Assembly (NCBI GenBank): GCA_002890585.1
Contig: MIQB01000063.1
Span: forward strand, 1 to 12,625
Direction: 5' to 3'
Origin: Tannerella sp. oral taxon 808
GTDB taxonomy: Bacteria; Bacteroidota; Bacteroidia; Bacteroidales; Tannerellaceae
Length of the DNA stretch: 12,625 bases
Shown: in pieces, positions 7,341-12,625 of the stretch
Layout: each line of letters starts with the position of its first letter
Position numbering within the stretch: position 1 is the first letter of the stretch
Made by a program: the position numbers and the translations under genes
The notes under the pieces: generated by a model
Seen by the model: only the letters and a program-made list of their open reading frames with translations
What the model was told of the DNA's origin: nothing
Databases searched by the model: none

Positions 7341-8105
7341 ATGACCCTTATCAAGCAAACGACCCTCACCCTTTTGGCGTTCCTCCTCACCGCCGTCAGT
7401 CTGCACGCTGCCGACCGCGACGGCGAGCTCCGCGCCGCCGAAAAGGCCTACGCCGACGGCAACTATCCCGCTGCCGCCGAGCAATACGAAGCCCTGATCA
7501 AGAACTATGGCGAGTCGGCCGAGGTCTACTATAACCTCGGCAACTCCTACTACAAGCTCGGGCGCATCGCCCCCGCCATACTCAACTACGAGCGCGCCCT
7601 CTCCATGTCGCCTAACGACGGCGACACGCGCTTCAACCTCGAGATGGCCCGCCTCCGCACCGAAGACCGCATCGAGCCAGCCGACGGCTTCTTCGGTCGC
7701 TCCTTCGCCAGCGTCCGCAACCTCCTCAGCGTTGACGCGTGGGCAGCCACTGCCCTACTCTGCTTCGTGCTCTTCGCCGGCTGCCTCGTCCTTTTCTTCT
7801 TCTCCAAATGGATGCGCCTGCGCAAGACCGGGTTCTACCTCGGGCTCCTTCTCCTCTTCATCACCATCATGGCCAACGTCTTTGCCTGGAGCGAGCGACA
7901 GGATCTGATCGTGCGCAACGCGGCAATCGTCTTCGCCCCCACCGTCACCGTCAAGAGCTCGCCCGACCGCAGCGGCACCGACCTCTTCATCCTGCACGAA
8001 GGCACCAAGGTGACAATCAAGAACACCCTCGGAGACTGGCTCGAGATACGCCTCGGTGATGGTAAGGAGGGCTGGATCCCCCGCAAAGACTTGGAACGCA
8101 TCTAA
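7341..8105 (+). CDS. batE: BatE, TPR and SH3-like membrane protein
   Basis: A 254-residue protein. A signal peptide (1-23, ending SLHA) is followed by TPR helices at about 26-106 (AEKAYADGNYPAAAEQYEAL, then EVYYNLGNSYYKLGRIAPAI). Two adjacent transmembrane helices lie at about 134-154 and 164-183. The C-terminal ~60 residues form an SH3-like (SH3b) domain with VTVKSSPDRSGTDLFILHEG and GWIPRKDLERI. The TPR part and the SH3b part therefore lie on the same side of the membrane, presumably the periplasm. It ends the canonical bat set and is expected to bind other Bat proteins. The gene starts six bases after batD and ends 14 bases before the PAP2 gene, so all are probably co-transcribed. Confidence 0.93.
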   Translation: MTLIKQTTLTLLAFLLTAVSLHAADRDGELRAAEKAYADGNYPAAAEQYEALIKNYGESAEVYYNLGNSYYKLGRIAPAILNYERALSMSPNDGDTRFNLEMARLRTEDRIEPADGFFGRSFASVRNLLSVDAWAATALLCFVLFAGCLVLFFFSKWMRLRKTGFYLGLLLLFITIMANVFAWSERQDLIVRNAAIVFAPTVTVKSSPDRSGTDLFILHEGTKVTIKNTLGDWLEIRLGDGKEGWIPRKDLERI

Positions 8106-8119
8106 CGCTCCCCGCCGCC

Positions 8120-8809
8120 ATGCTCGAACAGATCCTCGTCTACGAACGCGACGCCTTCCTCTGGCTCAACAGCCTGCACACGCCCTACTTAGACCGCTTC
8201 ATGTGGATCTACTCCGGCAATCCCGCGTGGATCCCGCTGGCCGTCTTCATCCTCTTCGCCCTCTGCTACCGGCGGCCATGGCGCGAGTCGGTCTTGCTCA
8301 TCCTGGCCTTAACGCTGGCCATCACCCTCTGCGACCAGTTTGCCTCCGGCTTCTGCAAACCCTTCTTCGCCCGCTTTCGGCCCACGCGTCACCCGGACTT
8401 TATGCACGTGGTGCAGACCGTCATCAGCCCCCGCACCGGCCAACCTTACCTCAGTGGCCGTTACGGCTTCATGTCGAGCCACGCGGCCAACACGTTCGGT
8501 TTCGCGCTGTTCACCTCGCTGCTCTTTCGCCACCGCGTCTACACCGTCTGCCTCTTCCTCTGGGCCGCCGCCATGTCCTACACGCGTATCTACCTCGGCG
8601 TCCACTTCCTTTCGGACATCATCCCCGGCGCCCTCTTCGGCCTCCTCTTCGCGTGGCTCACCTTCCGGCTCTATGTCCGTATCCGCCCGCGCTTCATCCC
8701 CGACACGCCCCTCCTACCCTACCCCGCCATCGTGCCGCGCACTATTCTTTGTGGCATGCTCCTCACCCACGCAGCCATCACGCTCATCGCCGCGTGGTGG
8801 GTGTGGTAA
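8120..8809 (+). CDS. PAP2-family membrane phosphatase
   Basis: A 229-residue polytopic membrane protein with all three PAP2 phosphatase motifs: K80-P-FFARF-R87-P88 (KX6RP), S119-S120-H121 in GFMSSHAANTFG, and R156-X5-H162-X3-D166 (TRIYLGVHFLSDI). The catalytic histidines and the arginine are intact. About six hydrophobic segments are visible. Such enzymes remove phosphate from lipid phosphates, commonly undecaprenyl pyrophosphate, phosphatidic acid or phosphatidylglycerol phosphate; which one here cannot be told. SSHA in place of PSGH is usual among Bacteroidetes members, as I remember them. The gene lies 14 bases after batE on the same strand with the same GC-rich codon use, so it is probably the last gene of the bat transcript. 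A shared envelope function is possible but unproven. Confidence 0.9.
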   Translation: MLEQILVYERDAFLWLNSLHTPYLDRFMWIYSGNPAWIPLAVFILFALCYRRPWRESVLLILALTLAITLCDQFASGFCKPFFARFRPTRHPDFMHVVQTVISPRTGQPYLSGRYGFMSSHAANTFGFALFTSLLFRHRVYTVCLFLWAAAMSYTRIYLGVHFLSDIIPGALFGLLFAWLTFRLYVRIRPRFIPDTPLLPYPAIVPRTILCGMLLTHAAITLIAAWWVW

Positions 8810-8822
8810 AGCATTTAGCCCA

Positions 8823-8841
8823 GAGCCTAAAATATAGGCTC
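8823..8841 (+). terminator. Possible terminator hairpin after PAP2 gene
   Basis: GAGCCTA (8823-8829) and TAGGCTC (8835-8841) form a perfect 7-bp stem with an AAATA loop, starting 14 bases after the PAP2 stop. The bases after it are AT-rich (GGAATAGAATAAATATA) but there is no clear U-run, so this is a plausible end-of-operon structure rather than a textbook intrinsic terminator. It also merges with a degenerate first unit of the 21-bp array. Confidence 0.4.
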
Positions 8842-8990
8842 GGAATAGAATAAATATAGGTTCGGAACCGAAAAATTTAGGTCCAGGACCGAAAAATTCC
8901 GGTTCTGAACCGAAAAATTTAGGTCCCAGAACCGAAAAATTTGGGTCCGGAACCGAAAAATTTGGGTTCGGGACCGAAAAATATAGATCC
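8837..8990. repeat. 21-bp tandem array of quasi-palindromes with A-tracts
   Basis: Six clear units start at 8859, 8880, 8901, 8922, 8944 and 8965. All are 21 bases long except the fourth (22). Each consists of GGTYC-n-GRACC followed by CGAAAAAT plus 3-4 variable bases. Degenerate units flank it on the left (8837-8858) and right (from 8986). The array fills most of the gap between the convergent PAP2 and holA genes. A 21-base period equals two turns of B-DNA, so the palindromes and A-tracts all face the same side of the helix. On the minus strand it stays open as a seven-residue repeat peptide, which I regard as a by-product of the period. Function unknown: terminator, protein-binding array and bend are all possible. 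Confidence 0.92.
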
Positions 8991-9051
8991 GACACGCAAA
9001 TGATCGCCAAACGCGAGAGTCCGATGGATGTTCCTCTGCTCTCGAAATGCT

Positions 9052-10092
9052 TCAATTCATAATTCGGTGCAAAAGCTCCTTCATGATCTCTCCGTTTGTC
9101 ACGGACGATGTCACATCGATTCCCTTCGACCGGGCGTCGGCCAGGCGGATGGCATGAATAGCATGGAAGGCTTTTATTGCCGTGTAATTGCGCATCCCCG
9201 TCCGATAGTCTCGCGCTTGCATCGGGAAGCGAAAACCCAGCGTCATCATAATGCCTCGTTCCGAACGATCCGGCGAGTAGTAACAAATCAAGAGGTTCGT
9301 GAAGTAATTAAACAGCACCGGTAGCGTAGCTTGGATGGGATGATTGGCCGAATCGCTGTCAAAATACTGGGCGATGCGGTGTGCCCTGAGTGCATCTCGC
9401 TCCACAACAGCTCGGAGCAGCTCAAAGTTGTTGTAATCCTTGCTGATCCCTATGTTTCGCTCAATCATCTCCGGTGTAATCGTCTTTTCATTCTGGCTCT
9501 CAAGAACGATTTGCAGTTTATCCAAGATCTGATGCAATCGCGCCGGATCGTTACCGATATATTCACTCAACATGGCAGCAACCTTTCGGTCAACTGACAA
9601 TGAGCGCCCACGAAGTGTTGACGATATATAAGCCTCCATGCGGTAATCCGGAATCTTATCCGATTCAAACACTACACCACCAGCCTTCTTTACCGCCGCA
9701 GATAGCGCTGTGAATCGCCGCTTACCGTCTTGTCGTTTCAGCTTACAACAAATCACAAGCACAGTTGAGGACAATGGTTTACGCACATAGGCCAGAATCG
9801 GTTCCAGATCAGTCAAGGCTTGTGCTTCACGAACGACAACCAACTGCCGCTCAGCCATCACGGGGAAGCGCCGAGCGGCATTGATCACATCTGCTGCCTT
9901 AGCCTCTGATCCATAGAGTACGGTCTGATTAAAGTCGCGGTCATCTGCCTTTACCACACGCGCCAAGAGCAACTCTGTGAGTTGGTCAATGAAGTAAGGC
10001 TCTTCACCAATCAACAAATAGATCGGGCTGTATTTCCCTGAACGTATATCACGGCAAACGTTATCAAATGTCTGTATGCCCTCTCCTGCCAT
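9052..10092 (-). CDS. holA: DNA polymerase III subunit delta
   Basis: A 346-residue protein and the delta subunit of the clamp loader, which opens the beta sliding clamp during replication. The N-terminus matches the Bacteroidetes delta pattern: TFDNVCRDIRSGKYSPIYLLIGEEPYFIDQ in outline, with the GEEPYFID loop at 29-36. FPVMAERQLVVVREAQ follows at about 75-90, and the family's central lid region has EYIGNDPARLHQILDKL. The C-terminal collar helices include NYFTNLLICYYSP. Length is normal. It lies 21 bases downstream of amn on the same strand, so it is probably translated from an amn-holA transcript. The ATG at 10092 is accepted because family members begin with a similar short leader. It converges on the PAP2 gene across the 21-bp array. 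Confidence 0.92.
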   Translation of the reverse strand: MAGEGIQTFDNVCRDIRSGKYSPIYLLIGEEPYFIDQLTELLLARVVKADDRDFNQTVLYGSEAKAADVINAARRFPVMAERQLVVVREAQALTDLEPILAYVRKPLSSTVLVICCKLKRQDGKRRFTALSAAVKKAGGVVFESDKIPDYRMEAYISSTLRGRSLSVDRKVAAMLSEYIGNDPARLHQILDKLQIVLESQNEKTITPEMIERNIGISKDYNNFELLRAVVERDALRAHRIAQYFDSDSANHPIQATLPVLFNYFTNLLICYYSPDRSERGIMMTLGFRFPMQARDYRTGMRNYTAIKAFHAIHAIRLADARSKGIDVTSSVTNGEIMKELLHRIMN

Positions 10093-10113
10093 TGCTCGTA
10101 ACTGTCACTCTTT

Positions 10114-10890
10114 TTACCAATTAAACTTGATGTGTTGAATCGTCTTCTTCGCCGCGATGATCATTTCCAATGCAGCAATGCCAAGCTCCACATGTTCGGG
10201 TGCAAATTTTTGGGTTACGCCTTTATCACTCTCTTGCGTTTTGACGCCATTTTCTTCTAACGGCTTGTCCGAAACCATAAGCAACGCCCCGGTAGGAATC
10301 TGGTTGGCAAATCCAGCCGTCAGCAAGGTGGCTGTCTCCATATCTATTCCCGTGGCATGCGTACTCACAAGGTATTCCTTAAAGGCTGTATCGTACTCCC
10401 ACACCCTCCGGTTGGTTGTATAAATAGTACCAGTCCAGTAGTCATGGCCCTTGTCGCGGATGGATGATGAAATGGCGCGAAGCATAGAGAAAGCAGGCAG
10501 TGAGGGCACTTCAGGCGGCAGGTAATCATTCGATGTTCCTTCACCACGGATGGCCGCAATGGGCAACACATAATCACCTAATGAATTGGCTCGTTTTAAT
10601 CCGCCACATTTCCCTAAAAACAGCACAGCCTTTGGCATAATCGCTGAAAGTAAGTCCATGATTGTAGCAGCGTTAGAGCTCCCCATTCCAAAATTGATGA
10701 TCGTAATACCTCCGCCTGAAGCATTCGGCATAGAGTTACGCAACCCCAATATTGGAGCATTGAAATGCTCGGCAAACAACTCTACATACTTCGTGAAGTT
10801 TGTCAGTAAAATATGGCTCGTAAAGTCTTCCAACTTCCTATCTGTATAGCGTGGAAGCCAATTTTCTACGATCTCTTGTTTTGTCTTCAT
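10114..10890 (-). CDS. amn: AMP nucleosidase (short Bacteroidetes type)
   Basis: A 258-residue cytoplasmic enzyme of the PNP/UDP phosphorylase fold. It is predicted to hydrolyse AMP to adenine and ribose 5-phosphate, so it would regulate the adenylate pool and aid purine salvage. Visible motifs are GMGSSNA (68-74) in the phosphate-binding region, GKCGG (93-97), GIDMETA (181-187, with the ribose-contacting Met-Glu) and SDKP (207-210, with the catalytic-type Asp). It lacks the ~200-residue N-terminal regulatory domain of the E. coli enzyme, which is usual for the Bacteroidetes form. The first residues (MKTKQEIVENWLPRYT) are typical of that form and support the ATG at 10890. It lies upstream of holA in a likely two-gene operon and diverges from the HsdR_N gene. 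A related nucleosidase specificity is possible. Confidence 0.9.
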   Translation of the reverse strand: MKTKQEIVENWLPRYTDRKLEDFTSHILLTNFTKYVELFAEHFNAPILGLRNSMPNASGGGITIINFGMGSSNAATIMDLLSAIMPKAVLFLGKCGGLKRANSLGDYVLPIAAIRGEGTSNDYLPPEVPSLPAFSMLRAISSSIRDKGHDYWTGTIYTTNRRVWEYDTAFKEYLVSTHATGIDMETATLLTAGFANQIPTGALLMVSDKPLEENGVKTQESDKGVTQKFAPEHVELGIAALEMIIAAKKTIQHIKFNW

Positions 10891-10945
10891 CTGATGCGTA
10901 TTTATTTTGTCCTACAATTTATTTGATTCTATTTTATTACTTTCA
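10891..10945. promoter_or_regulatory. Divergent intergenic region, amn / HsdR_N gene
   Basis: Fifty-five very AT-rich bases separate the amn start from the ATG of the divergent gene, so promoters for both are expected in or near it. I do not find a clean TAnnTTTG box with a correctly spaced TTTG; TTTATTTG at 10918-10925 is one mismatch from a plus-strand -7 element but has no matching upstream element. The assignment rests on position and base composition only. Confidence 0.4.
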
Positions 10946-11431
10946 ATGCGATCATACCCTACACTTAACCTCCCTCCCTGTCCACTTCGGGTAGAAATTC
11001 GGAATGGACGGCGCTACGTTCTCGATCTTTTACGACGTAAATATGTGGCACTTACGCCTGAGGAATGGGTTCGCCAGCACTTTATACATTATCTTTTATC
11101 ACAGAAAAACGTACCTGCCGAACTGACAGCCAATGAGGTTTCTATTACGCTTAATAGCCTTGCCCGTCGCTGCGATACTGTAATTTATGACCGACAACTT
11201 CAACCATTGGCCATCATTGAATACAAGGCTCCTACAGTGCCTATTTCGCTCAATGTATTTAATCAAGCAGCACGTTATAATATGGTGCTCGGTGTGCCCT
11301 ACTTAATCATTAGCAACGGGATCCATCACTTCTGTTGTCAAAAGAATAACTCAAGGGGTGAGTATACCTCAATAGATTACATACCTACCTACTCCGAAAT
11401 GCTCCTTGCATTGAATCATTTGAATGAATAA
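10946..11431 (+). CDS. HsdR_N-domain (PD-(D/E)XK-like) protein
   Basis: A 161-residue protein that resembles the N-terminal domain of type I restriction enzyme R subunits (HSDR_N_2, PF13588) but stands alone, without helicase or HsdM/HsdS partners nearby. Candidate nuclease residues are in place: E64 (ANEVSI), D77 (RRCDTVIYD), E92-Y-K94 (IIEYKAP) and the Q-x3-Y of NQAARYNM. LDLLRRKYVALTPEEWVRQHF is conserved in Bacteroidetes homologues, which are commonly found beside holA. An upstream TTG at 10907 would add 13 residues (MSYNLFDSILLLS) not seen in the family, so I prefer the ATG at 10946. The function is unknown; a DNA-binding or housekeeping nuclease role is more likely than restriction. It ends 24 bases before the convergent DUF1266 gene. 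Confidence 0.82.
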   Translation: MRSYPTLNLPPCPLRVEIRNGRRYVLDLLRRKYVALTPEEWVRQHFIHYLLSQKNVPAELTANEVSITLNSLARRCDTVIYDRQLQPLAIIEYKAPTVPISLNVFNQAARYNMVLGVPYLIISNGIHHFCCQKNNSRGEYTSIDYIPTYSEMLLALNHLNE

Positions 11432-11455
11432 TGTATTGAGACGGAGATTCCACCA

Positions 11456-12202
11456 TTATTTGAATGGAATGTCGCGATAAACAGAAAGGTTTGGATCTTC
11501 TGTTTTCTCTTCAGGATTACCCATGCTTGCTGCGAGCAACTCTTTGGCAGCGGGAAGCACTTCCTCTGGCTTAAATCCTTGTATGCAGCGCCCCAGCAAG
11601 AAGGAACAGGTGTATTCTGTCCAGTCTTTCCCTATGCGAGCTACAATCTCATTGCATCGGTCTAAGCAGCCATAAAATTGCGATTCCGTCAGATACCCAA
11701 TCCAAAAGCACCATTTAGCTACGTTCACTGCGCGGCAAATGTCCCACGCATATGTTGAACGTACCATTTTAACCTCCTCTTCAGGCAGATCCAACTCACG
11801 TGAAATTCGCGCATAAATGCGGTTTAGTTCTTTATTAGTTTCATGCGTGCGAATGAACTCATCGAAACCACTACTCTTCTGTAATTGCAAAAGCGCATTG
11901 ATTGACGCAACTGCAGACTGCTCATCTATGATGTTCCAACTTTTCTTCATCCCCTCTCGGTACGTCTCAATGCGCGCCTTGGGAATCATCGACAACACCG
12001 ATTCGCCCCTCGATCGGGCCAGCACAGCACCATAGACCATGGCCCGCTGATGATTTTCTCCCAGCGGCTTACCCGAATAACGCGAATTGAACTCCTCTAA
12101 CTCCTTGCGACGCGCCCGCCTCATCCGAAAGTTGGCGTACAAGAAATAGCCACACACAACCGCTGCAGCCACAGCGATAACGATATAAATTACTGTATTC
12201 AT
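11456..12202 (-). CDS. DUF1266 domain membrane-anchored protein
   Basis: A 248-residue protein. Residues 4-24 (VIYIVIAVAAAVVCGYFLYAN) form one transmembrane helix followed by RMRRARRKE, giving an N-out, C-in single-pass topology. The cytoplasmic part (about 50-230) is helical. It carries the pattern I associate with DUF1266: AWDICRAVNVAKW at 152-164, GYLTESQFYGCLDRC, W194 in DWTEYTCSFLLGR, then a short tail ending VYRDIPFK. The function of DUF1266 is not known, and related proteins appear in toxin/immunity-type and YbeU-like contexts, so no role is assigned. It stands alone on the minus strand with its own upstream region. Codon use is less GC-biased than in the bat operon. The family assignment is from motif memory and should be treated as probable. 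Confidence 0.75.
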   Translation of the reverse strand: MNTVIYIVIAVAAAVVCGYFLYANFRMRRARRKELEEFNSRYSGKPLGENHQRAMVYGAVLARSRGESVLSMIPKARIETYREGMKKSWNIIDEQSAVASINALLQLQKSSGFDEFIRTHETNKELNRIYARISRELDLPEEEVKMVRSTYAWDICRAVNVAKWCFWIGYLTESQFYGCLDRCNEIVARIGKDWTEYTCSFLLGRCIQGFKPEEVLPAAKELLAASMGNPEEKTEDPNLSVYRDIPFK

Positions 12203-12229
12203 CTACCTTTTACTTATTTGATTCGCTGG

Positions 12230-12237
12230 CAAAAGTA
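12230..12237 (-). promoter_or_regulatory. Possible Bacteroidetes -7 box for DUF1266 gene
   Basis: The minus strand reads TACTTTTG, an exact match to the Bacteroidetes TAnnTTTG element, ending 27 bases upstream of the ATG at 12202. A TTTG -33 element is not present at the usual ~19-base spacing (the bases there read CGTG), so support is partial. Confidence 0.4.
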
Positions 12238-12312
12238 AACGTAAAGTATAGCAGGGCACGAGTTTTCCCCAATGGGGGACCAGAGCAACCGTATCCCAAT
12301 CATACGCTGTCG

Positions 12313-12535
12313 GGGGTACGGTGATCAAAAACACTCGTCCGAGAGATCTCCGTAGGGGTACAGAGATCAAAAACACTCGTCCGAGAGATCATCGTAGGGG
12401 TACGGTGATCAAAAACACACGTCCGAGAGATCTCCGTAGGGGTACGGTGATCAAAAACACTCGTCCGAGAGATCTCCGTAGGGGTACGGTGATCAAAAAC
12501 ACTCGTAGGTGGAATCTCCGTAGGGGTGCAACAAC
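12313..12535. repeat. 42-bp tandem array (five units plus degenerate end)
   Basis: Exact 42-base units start at 12313, 12355, 12397, 12439 and 12481, with a decayed sixth from 12523. Each reads GGGGTACGGTGATC, then AAAAACACTCGTCCGAGA and GATCTCCGTA, with small changes in unit 2 and in the second half of unit 5. The end of one unit pairs with the start of the next around the GGGG: 12345-12354 with 12359-12368, 12387-12396 with 12401-12410, 12429-12438 with 12443-12452, and 12471-12480 with 12485-12494. Each is a 10-bp stem with at most one mismatch. Because 42 is a multiple of three, stop-free frames exist on both strands (14-residue repeats such as NTRPRDLRRGTVIK); neither looks like a real protein. 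No gene lies within 100 bases. Confidence 0.92.
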
Positions 12536-12625
12536 TCAAAAGCCCACGCATAACCCAAGCTCTCCGGCGTCCTGAGGCGGCCAGATTGGGCTTAGTCAGC
12601 GGAGGGGGGTTATTAAAAAAGGCAT

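Larger units (their letters stand above)
12203..12625. other. Non-coding right end of window
   Basis: This 423-base stretch has no convincing gene. It holds the candidate -7 box, a small dyad TCCCC-AATG-GGGGA (12266-12279), the 42-bp array, and about 90 bases beyond it. In the last part, AAGCCCA (12540-12546) and TGGGCTT (12587-12593) are inverted copies 40 bases apart, and the rest shows nothing recognisable. A gene may begin beyond the window edge. Confidence 0.7.

Noticed and set aside
9014..9044. CGAGAG / CTCTCG inverted repeat downstream of holA
   Set aside because: Only six pairs with a 19-base loop and no T-run on the minus strand.
8714..9286. Minus-strand frame with seven-residue FSVPNPN-like repeats
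   Set aside because: It overlaps the ends of both PAP2 and holA genes, and the repeats follow from the 21-bp period; a structural protein is not supported.
10946..11431. Remnant of a type I restriction-modification system
   Set aside because: No helicase, methylase or specificity gene nearby, and the short form appears to be a normal stand-alone Bacteroidetes protein.
11427..11460. AATAATG / CATTATT inverted repeat between convergent genes as a terminator
   Set aside because: The stem is AT-only apart from one pair, has a 20-base loop and overlaps both stop codons; too weak to call.
12300..12575. Repeat peptides of 83-84 residues on both strands over the 42-bp array
   Set aside because: Both strands are open because 42 is a multiple of three. 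Changes between units are not biased to silent sites in either frame, and they preserve base pairing instead.

Overview
The window looks like a chromosomal segment from a member of the Bacteroidota, most likely order Bacteroidales. The evidence is a complete Bacteroides-type aerotolerance (bat) operon, a short AMP nucleosidase next to a Bacteroidetes-type DNA polymerase III delta subunit, and a stand-alone HsdR_N-like protein beside them. Genes on the left are very GC-rich and those on the right are clearly less so. A high-GC Tannerella or Porphyromonas relative is my guess for the genus, not something the sequence proves. I see no rRNA, tRNA, CRISPR, transposase or phage gene.

Left block (1-8809, + strand). 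The window opens inside a broken moxR. The first ~158 bases carry an N-terminal MoxR segment on the minus strand, joined head-to-head to the C-terminal ~145 codons on the plus strand, and the ATPase core between them is missing. After this come a DUF58 protein, a membrane-anchored protein with a BatD-like layout, BatA and BatB (VWA membrane proteins), BatC (TPR), BatD (large surface/periplasmic protein), BatE (TPR plus SH3-like) and a PAP2-type phosphatase. Most of these genes overlap or lie within about 40 bases of each other, so they form one operon. The exception is a 230-base gap between batB and batC, filled by a 23-bp tandem array that could form nine hairpins. By analogy with characterised bat loci, MoxR, DUF58 and the Bat proteins are thought to form an envelope chaperone or stress-tolerance machine; the biochemical role is unsettled.

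Middle (8810-9051). This is a convergent intergenic region holding a hairpin just after the PAP2 gene and a 21-bp tandem array of quasi-palindromes with phased A-tracts.

Right block (9052-12202). amn and holA lie on the minus strand as a likely two-gene operon. A small PD-(D/E)XK-like HsdR_N-domain gene runs divergently from amn, and a DUF1266 membrane-anchored gene lies on the minus strand.

Right end (12203-12625). This is non-coding: a possible Bacteroidetes -7 box, five copies of a 42-bp tandem repeat whose unit boundaries form GGGG-loop hairpins, and about 90 bases with nothing recognisable.

The most notable points are the inverted moxR junction (a real rearrangement or a library/assembly chimera) and three unrelated intergenic tandem arrays, all built from dyad-symmetric units, within 12.6 kb.
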